Source: Salvator merianae
Taxonomy: Eukaryota > Chordata > Lepidosauria > Squamata > Teiidae
Assembly: GCA_003586115.2 (NCBI GenBank)
Contig: QVOM02000116.1
Location: 36,049,946-36,113,945, forward strand
DNA length: 64,000 bases
Direction: 5' to 3'
The notes beneath the pieces are model-generated. The model was given only the letters and a program-made list of their open reading frames with translations. It was not told the DNA's origin and did not search any database. This document shows positions 48,022 through 60,010 of the stretch, one piece after another (position 1 is the stretch's first letter; every line of letters begins with the position of its first letter). Both the position numbers and the translations under genes were made by a program.

Positions 48022-49504
48022 GTTTAAGGGCAGTTTGCTTCTGCAGATTAATATCAGCATCACTGAAGACTTCAGTCTGTTCCTGCCCTTTCCAGGATCA
48101 AAACAGAACTGACATTTCAGCTTTAAGAGCAATCCTTATTGTTGCCATTTGGGAAGATGTTCTCTTGGGGCCAATTTGTACTTGTTGCTAGCAAGCATCA
48201 AGGACACTTGCTAGCAAAGTGTGTCTGCACTTGGCAGAGGCCCGAGCACTAGGAGCAGCATATGATCTGGCCCATTGGTCTGGATCACGGCAAGGTGTGT
48301 TTTGGAAGAGTGCTGTTTGCATGACAATGTTGTTCCAGACCAGCTACCATACCATCCTCTTGCTCCCATGAGCTTTGGGGTTGGACTCCAAGAGCTTTGA
48401 CAGCTAAGAATGAAAGTTCCTAGCCTTGGAGTCCCTGGGGGACCAATTGCAGCAGTGCAATAATGTGCAACACCAAAATGGGTCCCACTATAACCAGAAC
48501 ATGGGTTCTGGATTTGGTCCCTCTGGTATGCCAGTAGACCTTGGTCTACCAGTGATCCAGAACAGGGGCTTCCTGATCTGGATCACACTCCATCTTGTGT
48601 GGATGGAGTGTACCAGTGGTGGGTGAGCCTTCTCTTCTGCACTTATATGGGGACAGAAGAGGCCCTGAAGCTGACTTCTGAGTGCTGTGTTCTGGATCAA
48701 AGGTATGTGTAGAAAGGCCAATAGAGAAGATCACCACCTTCACATTGCAGCCTGGTGATGTAATCTTCTGGGAACCTGTTGGATTTTTCCCTGGTTCTAT
48801 GCACTCCTTCCTACCAGTTAGTAACTGTAGATAACTGGCTTCACTGTACAATTTTTTTTCTGCCATGGAACTGAATATCTCCCAGATTACCCAGATTGTA
48901 TGTAGAGTAGTATAAAATACAGTACAAAAGTATGTTAACTGATATATACCATTGTTTGGCAAGTGACACTCTGCTTTCAGTGTGACAGTTATTTCAAAAG
49001 GTCTCTCAAATGTTTCCTTTCCCCCTCTGTCAAAGATTTTTCTTCATTAACAAGTTGGAAACTGTGTCTCCTTAGTTTTCCCCACAGAGAGGTATTTGTC
49101 ATTTAGTTATTTTCATCTGCCTCATCTTTTTTTTCAGTCTGTCAATTATCAGCCTGTGCAGCATGATCAATGAAGCCTCCAACTTGCAGGAGATAAATTG
49201 CGCCCCTACAAAGAAGCCTCAGTTACCCATAAAGTGATAGGTGTATGGAAAGATGTTTTAAATGTTTCAAAGACCCCCACTATTAGCTAGGAATTTTGTA
49301 TTTGTGCCTTTACAGGGCTCCTGGGAGCCCTGTACTTACCAGCACTTGCATTCACCTGTGTTCCCTTGGCTTGTTAGATTCTGCGGAAGGTGGCTGGGAT
49401 CTCCAATAGAAGTCCCACCATTTCAGTATATGATATGCACAGTATTTAAGAAAGGGTTAGGCACATTCATGGAGAACAGGTGTATCGCTGGCTACTAGAA
49501 TTGA
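48018..49504. other. Intergenic, unclassified repeats likely
   Basis: Short inverted repeats (ttgctagcaag ... cttgctagcaa near 48184-48217; ccagtagaccttggtctaccag near 48531) suggest decayed DNA elements. No gene. Confidence 0.4.
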
Positions 49505-49712
49505 TGCTTAAGTATTGGCTCCGGGTTGGGGAGCCAGGCAGGATGCCTCTGAAGACCATTTGCAGGGAGTTATCAACAGGTGAACGTTTTGCCTTTATCT
49601 TCTGTCTGAGAATGCCCAGAAGCAATTGGTGGGCCACTGTGTGAGACAGGTTGCTGGTCTAGATGGGCTGTGGCCTGATCCAGCAGGGCTCCTCTTATGT
49701 TCTTATTGATAT
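49505..49712 (+). mobile_element. CR1 LINE 3' end
   Basis: Best-preserved CR1 terminus in the window: gccactgtgtgagacaggtt, gctggtctagatgggctgtg, gcctgatccagcagggctcc, tcttatgttctta. Confidence 0.8.
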
Positions 49713-50214
49713 GGCACTCGTAGGATCTCAGACCTGACCTTCCTCGTCCCAGACACTGCTTTCAAGGGCTGCTGGATAGATTTCTTTTCTCTTACCCTCA
49801 GGGAGAAATATTTAAAAGGCATTAAATACACGATATTTTATTTCTGGAAAATCCAGTGAGATATTGCTAATGAAGACAAATGGATGGAGGCAGACATTAG
49901 CCAGTCTATGGAACTGAGCTCATCTTTCTCTTCTTCCAATTGGTAGATTTATATCACTTTGATTATGGCTGTATAATTAATAACAGGAAGCAGTGAAAGA
50001 AGATATGAATGATGCAAAGTGCTGTGTAGTAAATCCAGCCTATGTGATGCTGCGGTGCATTACTGATATAATTTTATATCTATTCTGGCAAAAGTTGACC
50101 ATGATCTCTCCTGGCAAGGCTCATGTCCTTTCATCAAGTACCGAATTTCATACTGGGAAATTGAGATGTTGAATCATTTCCTAGTACAGATATACGAAAT
50201 GGAGCCAGCTTCAC

Positions 50215-50422
50215 CTTGTTGTTGGGTACCATCTAATCATGGCTGACTCCTGGTTGACTGCATGGGCATCTCCATGGGCACTTCTATGCAGTTTTCTTGG
50301 CAGAGATACAGAAGTGGTTTGTCATTGCCTACTTCCAGTGTGAGGACAGGGACTGAACTAGCAACCTTTGGCTTTCCAGGCAGTTTGTTCTGCCGTTGAG
50401 CTACAGCCACTGTCAAGCTTCA
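50215..50422 (-). mobile_element. tRNA-derived squamate SINE with BovB-like tail
   Basis: Inverted copy: tail gactcctggttgactgcatg, body ctatgcagttttcttggcag, head aggcagtttgttctgccgtt then gagctacagcc. Confidence 0.85.
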
Positions 50423-50829
50423 CCTACTGAATTTCTATTTCAAAGGCAAGTATTAATGGAATCGAGCCTTCTATGCTCTTGGTGGGGAGGAGCAGGGTTC
50501 CTTCTTTTTATCCAGCCACCTTAAAATTAATTTACTCCACCTTGCATCTGAAGATGAAGGTTGATTTTATTTGATTGCTGCTTTTATTGGTTTTATTTTA
50601 TTTTATACTACTGTGAAGGGTGATATAGTATAGAAATATCTTAAAGAAATATGCAAATTTGGATTCTTTCTTTTTTTGGACTATAGCGTAGTTGGACTTT
50701 ATCCACAGCGGTCCTACCAAACCAACTAACCCTCATCTACATGCCTCATGTATCCTACTAGGAGCCCAAATATCCTTGTGCAGCCTAGACAACCTCTTTT
50801 CCTTTGGTAGTGAAAGAAATCTCACTAAA

Positions 50830-51560
50830 AATTAAGGCTGGACCACACTGGGCCAAAAGGTACCTGGAGAAGGCCTAAGGGTGTGGGCTTCACAAGCCTG
50901 TACCACCTTCACCACCTGTAGTCCACAGACAAGGGACAGCAGGAACCTGGGAGGCATCCTTCCTGCAGTGTGGGGGAAAAATGGAGTCTGAGCCAGGATC
51001 CACATAGCAACTTTATGGCATTTTGAATGCACAATTAGGATGAAGAATTTGCACGACACAGCCCCTCGTTGTGCATTTAATGTACAGGAAGAACATGGTG
51101 CAGCTGTAGTGCCTCAACTGCAGAGTGGGCTGAAGTGCTCCTGGAGCTTTTCAGCCTGCTCCCCCCTTGCAGTGGTGGCCCTGCTGCTTCTGCCCCTCGA
51201 GAAATCTTCCAGTCCCCTCAGTGGTGCTCTTTATGTGCGAAAAAGCCCTGCCATCAGAATTGAAGGTGAGGATCTATCGCTTTGATTCTGACGATGGGTA
51301 GAAGGGCTGCCCCCACACGCGGTTGAGATAAAAGCCAGGAATACTCAGGCTGTGATCTTGATGGCAGGGGCCAATGCAGCCCTTGTGCATGCCTGTCATG
51401 ATCAACGCCAGTATCCTGGCGTTGATCTTAACAGGCGGGGCAACAGTGGTGTGCAAATGGCACGCCATCACTTTGGTGCGGAAGGAGGAAGGTGAACACC
51501 TAAAGTGATGCACTCCTACCTGTGTGGATCTTGGCTGAAGGTACTTGATGTCTCTTGTGC
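50830..51560. repeat. Hairpin-unit interspersed repeat, copy 2
   Basis: Three related stem-loop segments follow each other. One lies at about 51257-51293, partly degraded. One lies at about 51328-51357. The third, at 51400-51427, has perfect 12-bp arms gatcaacgccag / ctggcgttgatc and a 4-base loop. Spacers repeat ctga/ctta-cagg-ggg-gca. Flanking sequence (gcagtggtggccctgctgc; ggaaggaggaaggtg) also matches copy 1 at 2740-3390. Confidence 0.6.
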
Positions 51561-51627
51561 CTGTGCTGCCACTGTGTGGATGGATGAAAGAAGTTCGGAC
51601 AACTTCCCTTCCTTGCTCTGTGCTCAG

Positions 51628-51977
51628 CAGAGATGTGCAAAATTTGATTCACTTTTGTGCATTTGATCAAAAAAATTGTATTCACAGGTATTTGCACTGA
51701 AACAAAAATGTGTTTTTTGGTATATCCAAAAATGCAATAGAAATGAAGCAGCTCCCACTTGCAAAGATGGAATATTCGATCAAACTTTCACGTTTTCAAT
51801 GTGTTTTGCCCCTTAAAAAGGCTTTTTCAATGGGAAAAATGATATTTTACTGTGCAAAAAATTACAAAAACAGATGTGAAAACCCAGTGTTTCTATTAAG
51901 CTTTCGACGACGAAACACATAAATAGAGTTTTGCTTTGACAGCAAACGCCTGATTTTTTTTTGTTTGCACATCTCTA
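51628..51977. mobile_element. hAT-type MITE with perfect 8-bp target duplication
   Basis: A 350-bp AT-rich element. The left end is cagagatgtgcaaaa and the right end tttgcacatctcta. The 8-mer gtgctcag flanks it exactly at 51620-51627 and 51978-51985. No transposase. Confidence 0.85.
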
Positions 51978-52499
51978 GTGCTCAGCCCCACTGAGAGATG
52001 CATGGAAAGTTCCCAGCTTCCAGGGCCATTTCCTGCATGTCCTTTTAATGGGTCTGAGCAGAAAATTCAAAGCTGGGGGATGAAGAAGCTTGCAAGGCCA
52101 GGAGGCAGTGGGCATGGTGGGATATTTTCTGTTTCTAGAGCTGCCTTAATTTCCTTGCACATCATCAGACTTCAGCTCAGAATTGTTAGTCTGAGTGGCA
52201 GTATCTTTCCTTTGTTTTAGCTGGGGGACTTTCTTGCTACCGGCTACCCAACTGTTTGCTTTAAAAAGAAAGGTCAGCATTGCATCAAGGAACATCTGCA
52301 TTCAAAGGGAGAATGTTACTACTAAACTGGGGACCTTTCCAGAAATCATCTTTAACCCTCCCACTTGGTTATCCCATAGGCTTGATTTACTCTGTATGGA
52401 ACCTGAATTCTGATTTCCCCCCAGAACATTTGGTTGTATTCTTTCCAGCAGATTAGAATGCAGTATGTATAAAAAGGCAAATACATCTTCAAGCCAAGC

Positions 52500-52655
52500 T
52501 TGATTTCTGATGACTTCCTGGAGACGGCCATGTCATTTTCTTAGAAACAATATGGGAGAGTTCACAGTCTTCTTTCAGGAAGATGCTGGGGATTGAACCT
52601 GGGACCTTCTGCAATCGAAGCAGATGATCTGCCACTGAGAAATGGCCACTCTCAG
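52500..52655 (-). mobile_element. tRNA-derived SINE, inverted head
   Basis: gggattgaacctgggacctt ctgcaatcgaagcagatgat and ctgccactgag is an inverted tRNA-like B-box/A-box head. The rest is diverged. Confidence 0.6.
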
Positions 52656-53869
52656 GTGCAACGCATAGCAGTACAGTTATTTTCAGCATTATTTCAACAC
52701 ACTCACTCACACAAATGCAACGTAATAATTGCTCAGTTTCCCCCTTTATCTTCTTCTGAAGAGCTAACCAATTCCTTCAGCAGCTCGAAATATAATGTGG
52801 TGATTATGAAAATTAAATCTGGCAGGTTCTTTTAGGAGGTAATAATCTTCATGTGAAGTGGAAATTTATTCTGGTGGAAAAGCTGCAGTATGCTTAAGGA
52901 ATAGCTGAGGTTTTGGCTTCATTTTGTTTGTTCTGAAATTAAAGGAAGAAAAATATGCAAGGGACAATTAGCAAAAGGTTCCAGGTTTGAAGGGTTATCA
53001 GTACTGCCAAAGCACATTCCTGAAGGTTCTGTTTTCCTCTATCAGTTGATCTTTTTATTCTTCATTTCTTTGTCTGCCAGGCTGTATTTGAAGCCATTGC
53101 TTTACTTTACTAGTTGGTTTTACCAGAAAGGACATCACAGTTTTTTTTTTCTAGCTATGGATGTGATTTTACTGTTGCAATACCCCCAAAACTGTGTGGT
53201 TCATGATTAGTTAGCATTGCTGGATTTGGAAGAGTCACTGGATCTTAGAATTTAATCTGAAGCCCTTGAGGTACTGTAAATTGCATGAGCAAAAGCGGTA
53301 CATTGATAAATCACAGGGGGGGAAACCCAGACAGAATCTCTGTTACTATTCTTGCAGAAAATAAACTGATTAACAGCACCCCATAATCTTGGCATATAAC
53401 CTTGATCTCTGTTGATTCCAGTTTTATGGTGTAAGTTAAATTTTAATGATTTGAATGAATCAAGGATGAATGAATTTCTTTAATAGCTATTCAAAAAAAG
53501 AGCTAATAGCTATTTTCTACTTTATAACAAAAGATGGTGTTAACAATGAAGATGAACTTCTAGTACATTTCCTAGTAGATATTCACAGGTAGTGCTTGCA
53601 ACAGAATGTTCTCTTTAGGGTGCCAGCCAGCCAGTTAGCCATGCCTAGATGACCAGATGGCAAAACAGTTACGAATCCTGCTCTCTTAATTTTGGTTCAG
53701 AAGAAAATTTTACGGGTTTATTTCTGCTGAAATTCTCTCTTCACTACTATTAAAATGCAGCAGCCGTTTGCATTTGAAAATGTCAGGCTATAGAGTAGCT
53801 GAATCTTATCTTAATAATATTGTATAGAAAATCTGTAAATTTATTATAACCTATCTATAAATAGTATAT
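52656..53869. other. Intergenic, nothing recognised
   Basis: AT-rich. No supported gene or repeat family. Confidence 0.35.
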
Positions 53870-54270
53870 TTTTTTTAATAAAGTTTATTTAAATATCAAA
53901 CAGACAATTACAAAATATGAAAAGGTATGCAGAGAAAAAGACAAAACAAAAAGACACAAGTTCAAAAAAACTAGTAAGCAAACAAGACACTGTCAACAAA
54001 CAAGTTCAAGTGGCAACATCAACAAGGTTGATTATAATAGCGTAAACAGGAAAAAAGGGAGATGGAGGCATTAGGACAATAAAAGATAAAAAGTCTCTTG
54101 TGAGGATCGATAGACCAAATCTATATTAGTACTATATTCAATTAATGGACGCCAAATGTCCAAAAATGATTGTTTAGGAATTTGATCTTGAAGAACTCTT
54201 ATTTGAAAAGTAATTAACTCCATGGATGCCAAATATTATAGTCTATTATACAAAGCCGAAAGGGTGAATA
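53870..54270 (-). mobile_element. L1-like 3' end, inverted (tentative)
   Basis: Begins with a T run and aataaagtttatttaaa, which reversed reads tttaaataaactttatt then A-rich, like a retroelement poly(A) end. The body is AT-rich without coding potential. Confidence 0.4.
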
Positions 54271-54541
54271 AACAGTATATATTTTCTGTAATTAAACACT
54301 GTATGTGATACATGCACTAATCATAACTGTATAAAGTTAGTGCGATCATTCATACAGAAATAAAAGTCCTCTATCCCAAACACACCATCTTTTAGTCAGT
54401 GCAGCAGCTGCAACATGCATTCACATCTTTATGCTGTCAGAAAAGAGAATGCTGAAAGCATGAACATCAGGGCAGCAGGTGCAAAAGAGAATTAGTTTTA
54501 CCCTGCATTTCTTTCCTGTCCTAAGTAATGGTGTTTGTATG

Positions 54542-54602
54542 TAGAGGCACCTGAAATGCATCCAGCATTTCAAGTGCCTCTAAAGGCAGCATCCAGGCTG
54601 CC
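54542..54602. repeat. Two adjacent short hairpins
   Basis: Arms tagaggcacctgaaatgc and gcatttcaagtgcctcta (18 bp, one G-U type mismatch, 5-base loop atcca) lie at 54542-54582. A second hairpin, ggcagc-atccag-gctgcc, follows at about 54585-54602 with nearly the same loop. Confidence 0.75.
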
Positions 54603-57279
54603 ACAATATTGGCTGTCTCAGCGGTAGGAAGGTCAAGATCTACTGCTGCTCAAGCTGGCTTCTGAAATCCTCACAGCTGTGGAACTTTCTATTTCACTGC
54701 TGTGAGGTTTCCATCTATACAGTTTTTGCAATGGACCAGATATGGTCCTGGAGATGGTGATTTTTGGTCCATCACAAAAATCTCCATCATGTGTCACTTC
54801 TCACAGGAAGGAGGAGATGAATTTGCTGCCTATCCACCTTCAGAATAGTTTATCTTGCCTTATGGCTAGGCTAACTCTGAGGATGGTCTTCGTTGAGATG
54901 CTGGTGGACTTTTTTAGGCTGTGTGGATCCAGTCAATGTCTAAATTAGGCTTAGTAGTAGGAGCGGACATCTTGTGATTATGAGACTTTATGCACTTACC
55001 TGTAGTCCACCAATGAAATTAGGAAATTAGCACTGAGAATGCTAAAAAAAAGTTACTAGGGGTGACCTTTATATGGTCAGGCTTTAAACAAAATGAAAAG
55101 GAAGATTAGACATTTTAATGTCTCTAGTGCTCTAATGGATATCTCAAGATTTTACCAGCATATTTGTATTTTGCAATGCTAGCTTCTACCAAAATTTCTG
55201 TCCTTAGCATCCCAGATGCTTGTAGGCATTACATACAGGCATCCTTCATCGCTTTTTTGTCTTTGATTGGAAAACACTGTGATGAAAAATTCCTCAACAA
55301 TCCCTGTCTCTTTCTTGCTAGCTCGAGTATTTGATGAGCTGTACAGCTAGTGTTCCTTCCGTGCAGCTTCTTTTCAATTTGTTTACCCCCTTAAAAGGCT
55401 CCTATCTTTAATTAGTGGTTCACAAATTTAGCTGCTGTTAGAAAAGGAGAGCTCTTCAAGTAAAGAAGCTAACAGAAAGAGGCAAAAGCAAGTGCTAAGT
55501 CTTAGAAACAATTTAATTTGGGGCATCTGGTAGATAGCACTGCAACCGTCTGGAAGGTGTATAATCATTAGCTTTTGTTATTTACCAGGTAGTTGAAATG
55601 TGCTGGATAAGGCAAGGCAGATGCTGTTGTTTAGAGGCATTTGTATTTTCCCCCTTCTCCTTAGTTGTGCGGAATAAATAGCATCTGAGAACCTCAAGGT
55701 ATTTTGAAATTATCATTGTGCTCAGCAAAACCCAAAAGTTTCTGGATAATTCAAGCCCAAATAAGTGTAATATATTACATAATTATAAGTATAAATGATA
55801 TTATAATGTATTTAAAAGCAATATTTAACTGCACTGATAAGCTATAAAGACAATCATGAATAAATAAATGAGCTAGAATTAAACTGTCACAGAAATGTCC
55901 ACTTTCAGCTGCTGTTCTCCATAGTTCTCAGTTCAAATTAATCAACTTGGGATGTTGAAGGTGAAAATTCTCTTATCCCTGGATGTGTGGAGTGCAAATG
56001 CCAGAAGGACAGATTTTGTAGAATTGTGACTGGTTATGCTCTTGCCCAATCATACAATCCAGCCAAACGTGTTTTGATGGATGTCTTTTTCTATGGCTCA
56101 GTGTACAAGAATAAAAGAAATGAATTATATACATTACAAACAAAACTAATATAAAATAGAATGATTACTTTTCGAGTTCTATGAGCCAGGTCTGTTTTAG
56201 CTGGGTGCCCAGTAGAGGCACTTCCATGGAGCTTAGCAAAATCACACCAGTTTCCTTCCATCTGGCAGACTGCATTAGTTAACTTGTTGCCATCCACACA
56301 TGAGCTGGTCTTGTCCACCATTGAGGAACGCTTCCGAAATGGCTTTAAAGCACTCTCCCATTGGAGTGGGCTACAGAATGGACTTAGAGTTCTACATCTA
56401 CCGGGAGGTAGAGCTTTCTGGTAGACTGGTCCACAATGCAGGTGAAGCATTCCCTAGAGGCTGCTGTTAAAGGCACTGCAGATGCAGCCTTATACACAGC
56501 TTCCATATGGAACTGGTTTACCAGTGACAGAACCGGCTGTTGCACCAGATGGGACACTGATCTATCAGGTCATATTTTATGTTCAAGTTATGTCTGTGTT
56601 CTGCCACTTTGACTGGCATTCCAATGAAATATCCCAGTCATTTGCCTTTTGCTGTCAGTTCAGAAAAAGACACAGAACCATTTCATGTCCATCCCTAGCT
56701 AGCATGTTTATTACACTTGAGAACACTGAGACCTACATGATGACCAAATGTTAATTGTAAAGAAGCAGTTTTAAGGCCTCGTCTGCTCTCTATATTTAGG
56801 ATCCTTTACCTGCGATCGAGAATTTGATTAGATGCCCTTTCTGAGAATAAGGCACCAGAGCAAAATGTTGTCACCATTGACTCAAGGTTGTTGCTGGTTG
56901 AAGGGAAAACATCACAGACCATTCTTTCTGCTGGTCCCGAGTAGAGCCATTTCTTCTGACTACTGCCAGCACCGGTCATTTCCTTTCTCAGACACCATTT
57001 GTGCAACCGCTTTTACAACACAAAGCACACTTGCTCCCATCTTTTCTTATCATTGCTTCCATGTTGGAAGGGTGCAGTTGAAATAGCTGTGACAATAAGA
57101 GCAATAGCAAGACAACAAAGCTCTGGCAATGGAAATTTGGCCATTTCCAGTGATGCCTCTTCTGGTTGATGGCCAAGAGTACCAATGGAACATGGTACTT
57201 TTTAGGCTAGGGGTAGTAGTGAAACAGGTTATACCACAGGATAGGTGTAAGAGAGCCAAGGGACAACTGAAAGTCCTAT
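54603..57279. other. Intergenic, nothing recognised
   Basis: No supported gene or named repeat. Confidence 0.35.
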
Positions 57280-57345
57280 ATCCACTCTTTGAGGTATTAT
57301 TCACTGCCTTGAGCTTAATGGCAAAAAGGCAGGATATAAAATTTT
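57280..57345 (+). mobile_element. CR1/L2-group LINE 3' tail (short)
   Basis: actgccttgagcttaatggc ... aggatataaaattttaaaat resembles the family tail. Confidence 0.4.
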
Positions 57346-58789
57346 AAAATATTGTAAAGTTAAACTGCAGAGGAATGCTGTATTCAATCCTTCTATGTCA
57401 CTTAAAAAGAAAAGCTGTTACTCATGCTTTGCTGATTTCTTGCTATTGTTTATCATTCCAAACTAGCTATCTTTCATTCAAGGCTTTGGATTACTCAGAG
57501 AGGAATATTAGTGGCCATAATCACCATCATTTTCATATTCATAAAGAAGTGAGGAACAAAGAGTCTCCTGTATGAAGGGGAAGATTCATCTTAAAGGAAG
57601 AAGCTTGTTTTCAGTTTGAACGGAGGGCATGTATGATGAAGGACAAAATCAAATTCTGTTGCACCCATCCTGGCTATCCCCCCACCCCAAATGGCCACCT
57701 ATGGAACACAGAAGTTATATTCATCCAACAAATATGAGATATTCAAGACTTTAAAAAGAAAGTTGGCATTTGCTCAGCACACAATGAAGCTACCACCAGA
57801 TGTCATGGTAATCAACTTAGATATTTTTAATTGGGGATTAATATGTAACATTAATATTGATACAATTTGAGATTTGCTATAATTTGATTTCACTTTGGTT
57901 GCTCTTCCAAGTATTTATATACACCATGAAAAACAGCAACACTTCCACCAGAGAACTAATTATATTAGTTCTTTTGTTATAAAACTGCTGGGAATCATTT
58001 TTCATCTGTTCTCCTTTTTGTATTCTTTATAATTGCATTTTTAAATGGTAAGCTCAAGCTATTTACAATAAATGGGAATCAGACAAAGGCGAAGAACAAT
58101 GCTAACTATTTCTATGCTTAAGATGGCTTAATATTTGCTGGTTGAGGCTATCGGGAGTTTGGGGCCAAACAAAACCTGGTGAAGGGTTCTTGATCATGTA
58201 CGTGTGTGGAAGCCCCAAGATTTTACTACTGACTAGTGAATTTCACAGAAGTCTACAGATTGGCTTCAAGTGGCTTTTTGACTTTCTCTCTGTCATCTCA
58301 GAATGTAGGACACAGAATTATGAGTTAAGGTATAGCAAGGGATATTTTGGTTGAGTTTATCAAACAGAAGAAAATCCTTCCAGTATGGACCCGATACCAT
58401 AAGGTGTGGGATCTTCCTTATATAAGCAAAGGCTGGAAAGGATTTGTTGGGGATATTTTGATTTGGATTCCTCTTTTAATGTATCATCTATGGTTCTGTA
58501 CATCTGCCATTCCCACAAGGATATTTCTGGCAAAATGCAATGCTGCATAAATAAAGCCGGATAAGTCTATTGCTTTCCTTCACACCAATCTTTCTACCTG
58601 TGTCTGTATGCCCCCTCCACATCCGCTTTTAACATTTTTTAACGTAGTTTGAAAAATTCAGCCAGTAGATGTCTCTGTTCTCTTGATCTCTGCCAATCTC
58701 TGCCTTTCTTCATTCATTCATTAATTCATACCATTTGTTTTCTTTCTTTCTTTTTTTTTTTTGTAAAGTCAGATCCAGTTACTTTCCTG
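57346..58789. other. Intergenic, nothing recognised
   Basis: AT-rich sequence upstream of the GPR158 CpG island. A perfect 9-bp palindrome (agaactaat/attagttct) lies near 57951. Confidence 0.35.
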
Positions 58790-60010
58790 GAAATTGTCAA
58801 CGGAGAGGTGAACTCGGTGTCCCGTTTGGATCCTCTGCAACCTTGATCGAAACGGCCAGGTGTCACTCGGACAGGCAGTAGAAATGCAGGCGAGGTCTCT
58901 GTTGGGTGATCCATCACCTCCCTACCCCTGAGCAAGCACTGAAGCGACCGGAGAAAGCTCTGAAAAGCGCAGCTCTTCTCTTCTCTTCCCCAAATCAGCA
59001 CCTTCGGGCGATCAGCGCTTCCTCCTCCGCCTCTCCCGGTGAGCTGAGTCTTCTCCTGATTCGGCACTAGTCCAGCGCCTTCCTTCTGTCCCCTAAATGG
59101 CTCTTCCATGATTGACAGCCAAGGTGGCCACCCAGAGCTACGGGTGCTGGGAGCGCACCTATGAGGATAGACCGAACCGTAAGGAAGGGGGCGGGCCAAG
59201 CCTTCTAGTTAACAACACAGCAGCCCTCCTGTGGGCAAAGGGAGCCTGACACTGCTGCTGGTGTCCCGACGCCGCCGCTGCGCTGGGGAAGCCGGGCACC
59301 CCAGGCAGCTCCCGGCACCTCCTGGATGAAGCCACCCCCTCCCAAAATCTTTGCTCCGCCTCCATCCTCCCTCGCCTGGGATAGAGACGCCGCAGCACAC
59401 GCCCGCCCGCCTCCCTCCCTCGAGGCAAGGATGCCTGAAGAAGTCGCCCGCGGAGCTGGGAGGGTTGCGCCTGTCTGGGGTTGCGAGCGAACGGACGCGC
59501 CACTGGGCTGGAGGATGGAGCGGCTGAAGAACCGGAGGCAGCGGAAGCAGCATCCTCCGCAACCGCAGCAGCCCGATGAGCACTTCCAGGCAGGTCTTTA
59601 AAATACCTTCCCGAGAGCGCGGTCGACTGCGGAGGGGAGGGATAAAGACGTAAGCAGCTAACTATAGCATTTCACTGGAGCTGGGAGAGATGCAACCTGC
59701 GATCTTCGCCAGACACGGCTTTGCGTAATTCCCAGAGCTTGCCTTCCCAGGGAGAGCGAGGGCAGGAGGCACTGCTACAGGTGAACGGACTCCTCTCACC
59801 CTAACCTTCTCCTCTTTCTGCTTCTTCAAGTTTGCCTTGTGCTAAAAAGTGGTGGCTGCTGTTTATCTGTGCCGGGGGCCTCTCGATCGTCTCGCTTTTG
59901 GGAAGTGGGTTGGGCCCGGTGGGCCCCTTCCGAGACTTGCGGCTCTTGGGTCCCCATTGGTTAAGTCGAGGAGATGGGAATGCCTCTACGTCTTCTCGCC
60001 ATCCTCTTCT
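58790..60010 (+). promoter_or_regulatory. GPR158: GPR158 CpG island, promoter and 5' UTR
   Basis: An abrupt change to GC- and CpG-rich sequence that runs into the GPR158 start. It contains GC-box-like stretches (gggggcgggcc near 59187). No TATA box is evident. Upstream ATGs at 59326, 59431 and 59515 share one frame that ends at 59601, before the receptor start. Confidence 0.75.

Noticed and set aside
48426..48962. Overlapping frames of 66-138 codons on both strands
   Set aside because: No splice context or family motif. Internal inverted repeats suggest transposon debris.
58726..59583. Long antisense reading frames in the GPR158 CpG island
   Set aside because: Stop codons are rare in GC-rich DNA. 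The predicted peptides are low in complexity and match nothing I know.
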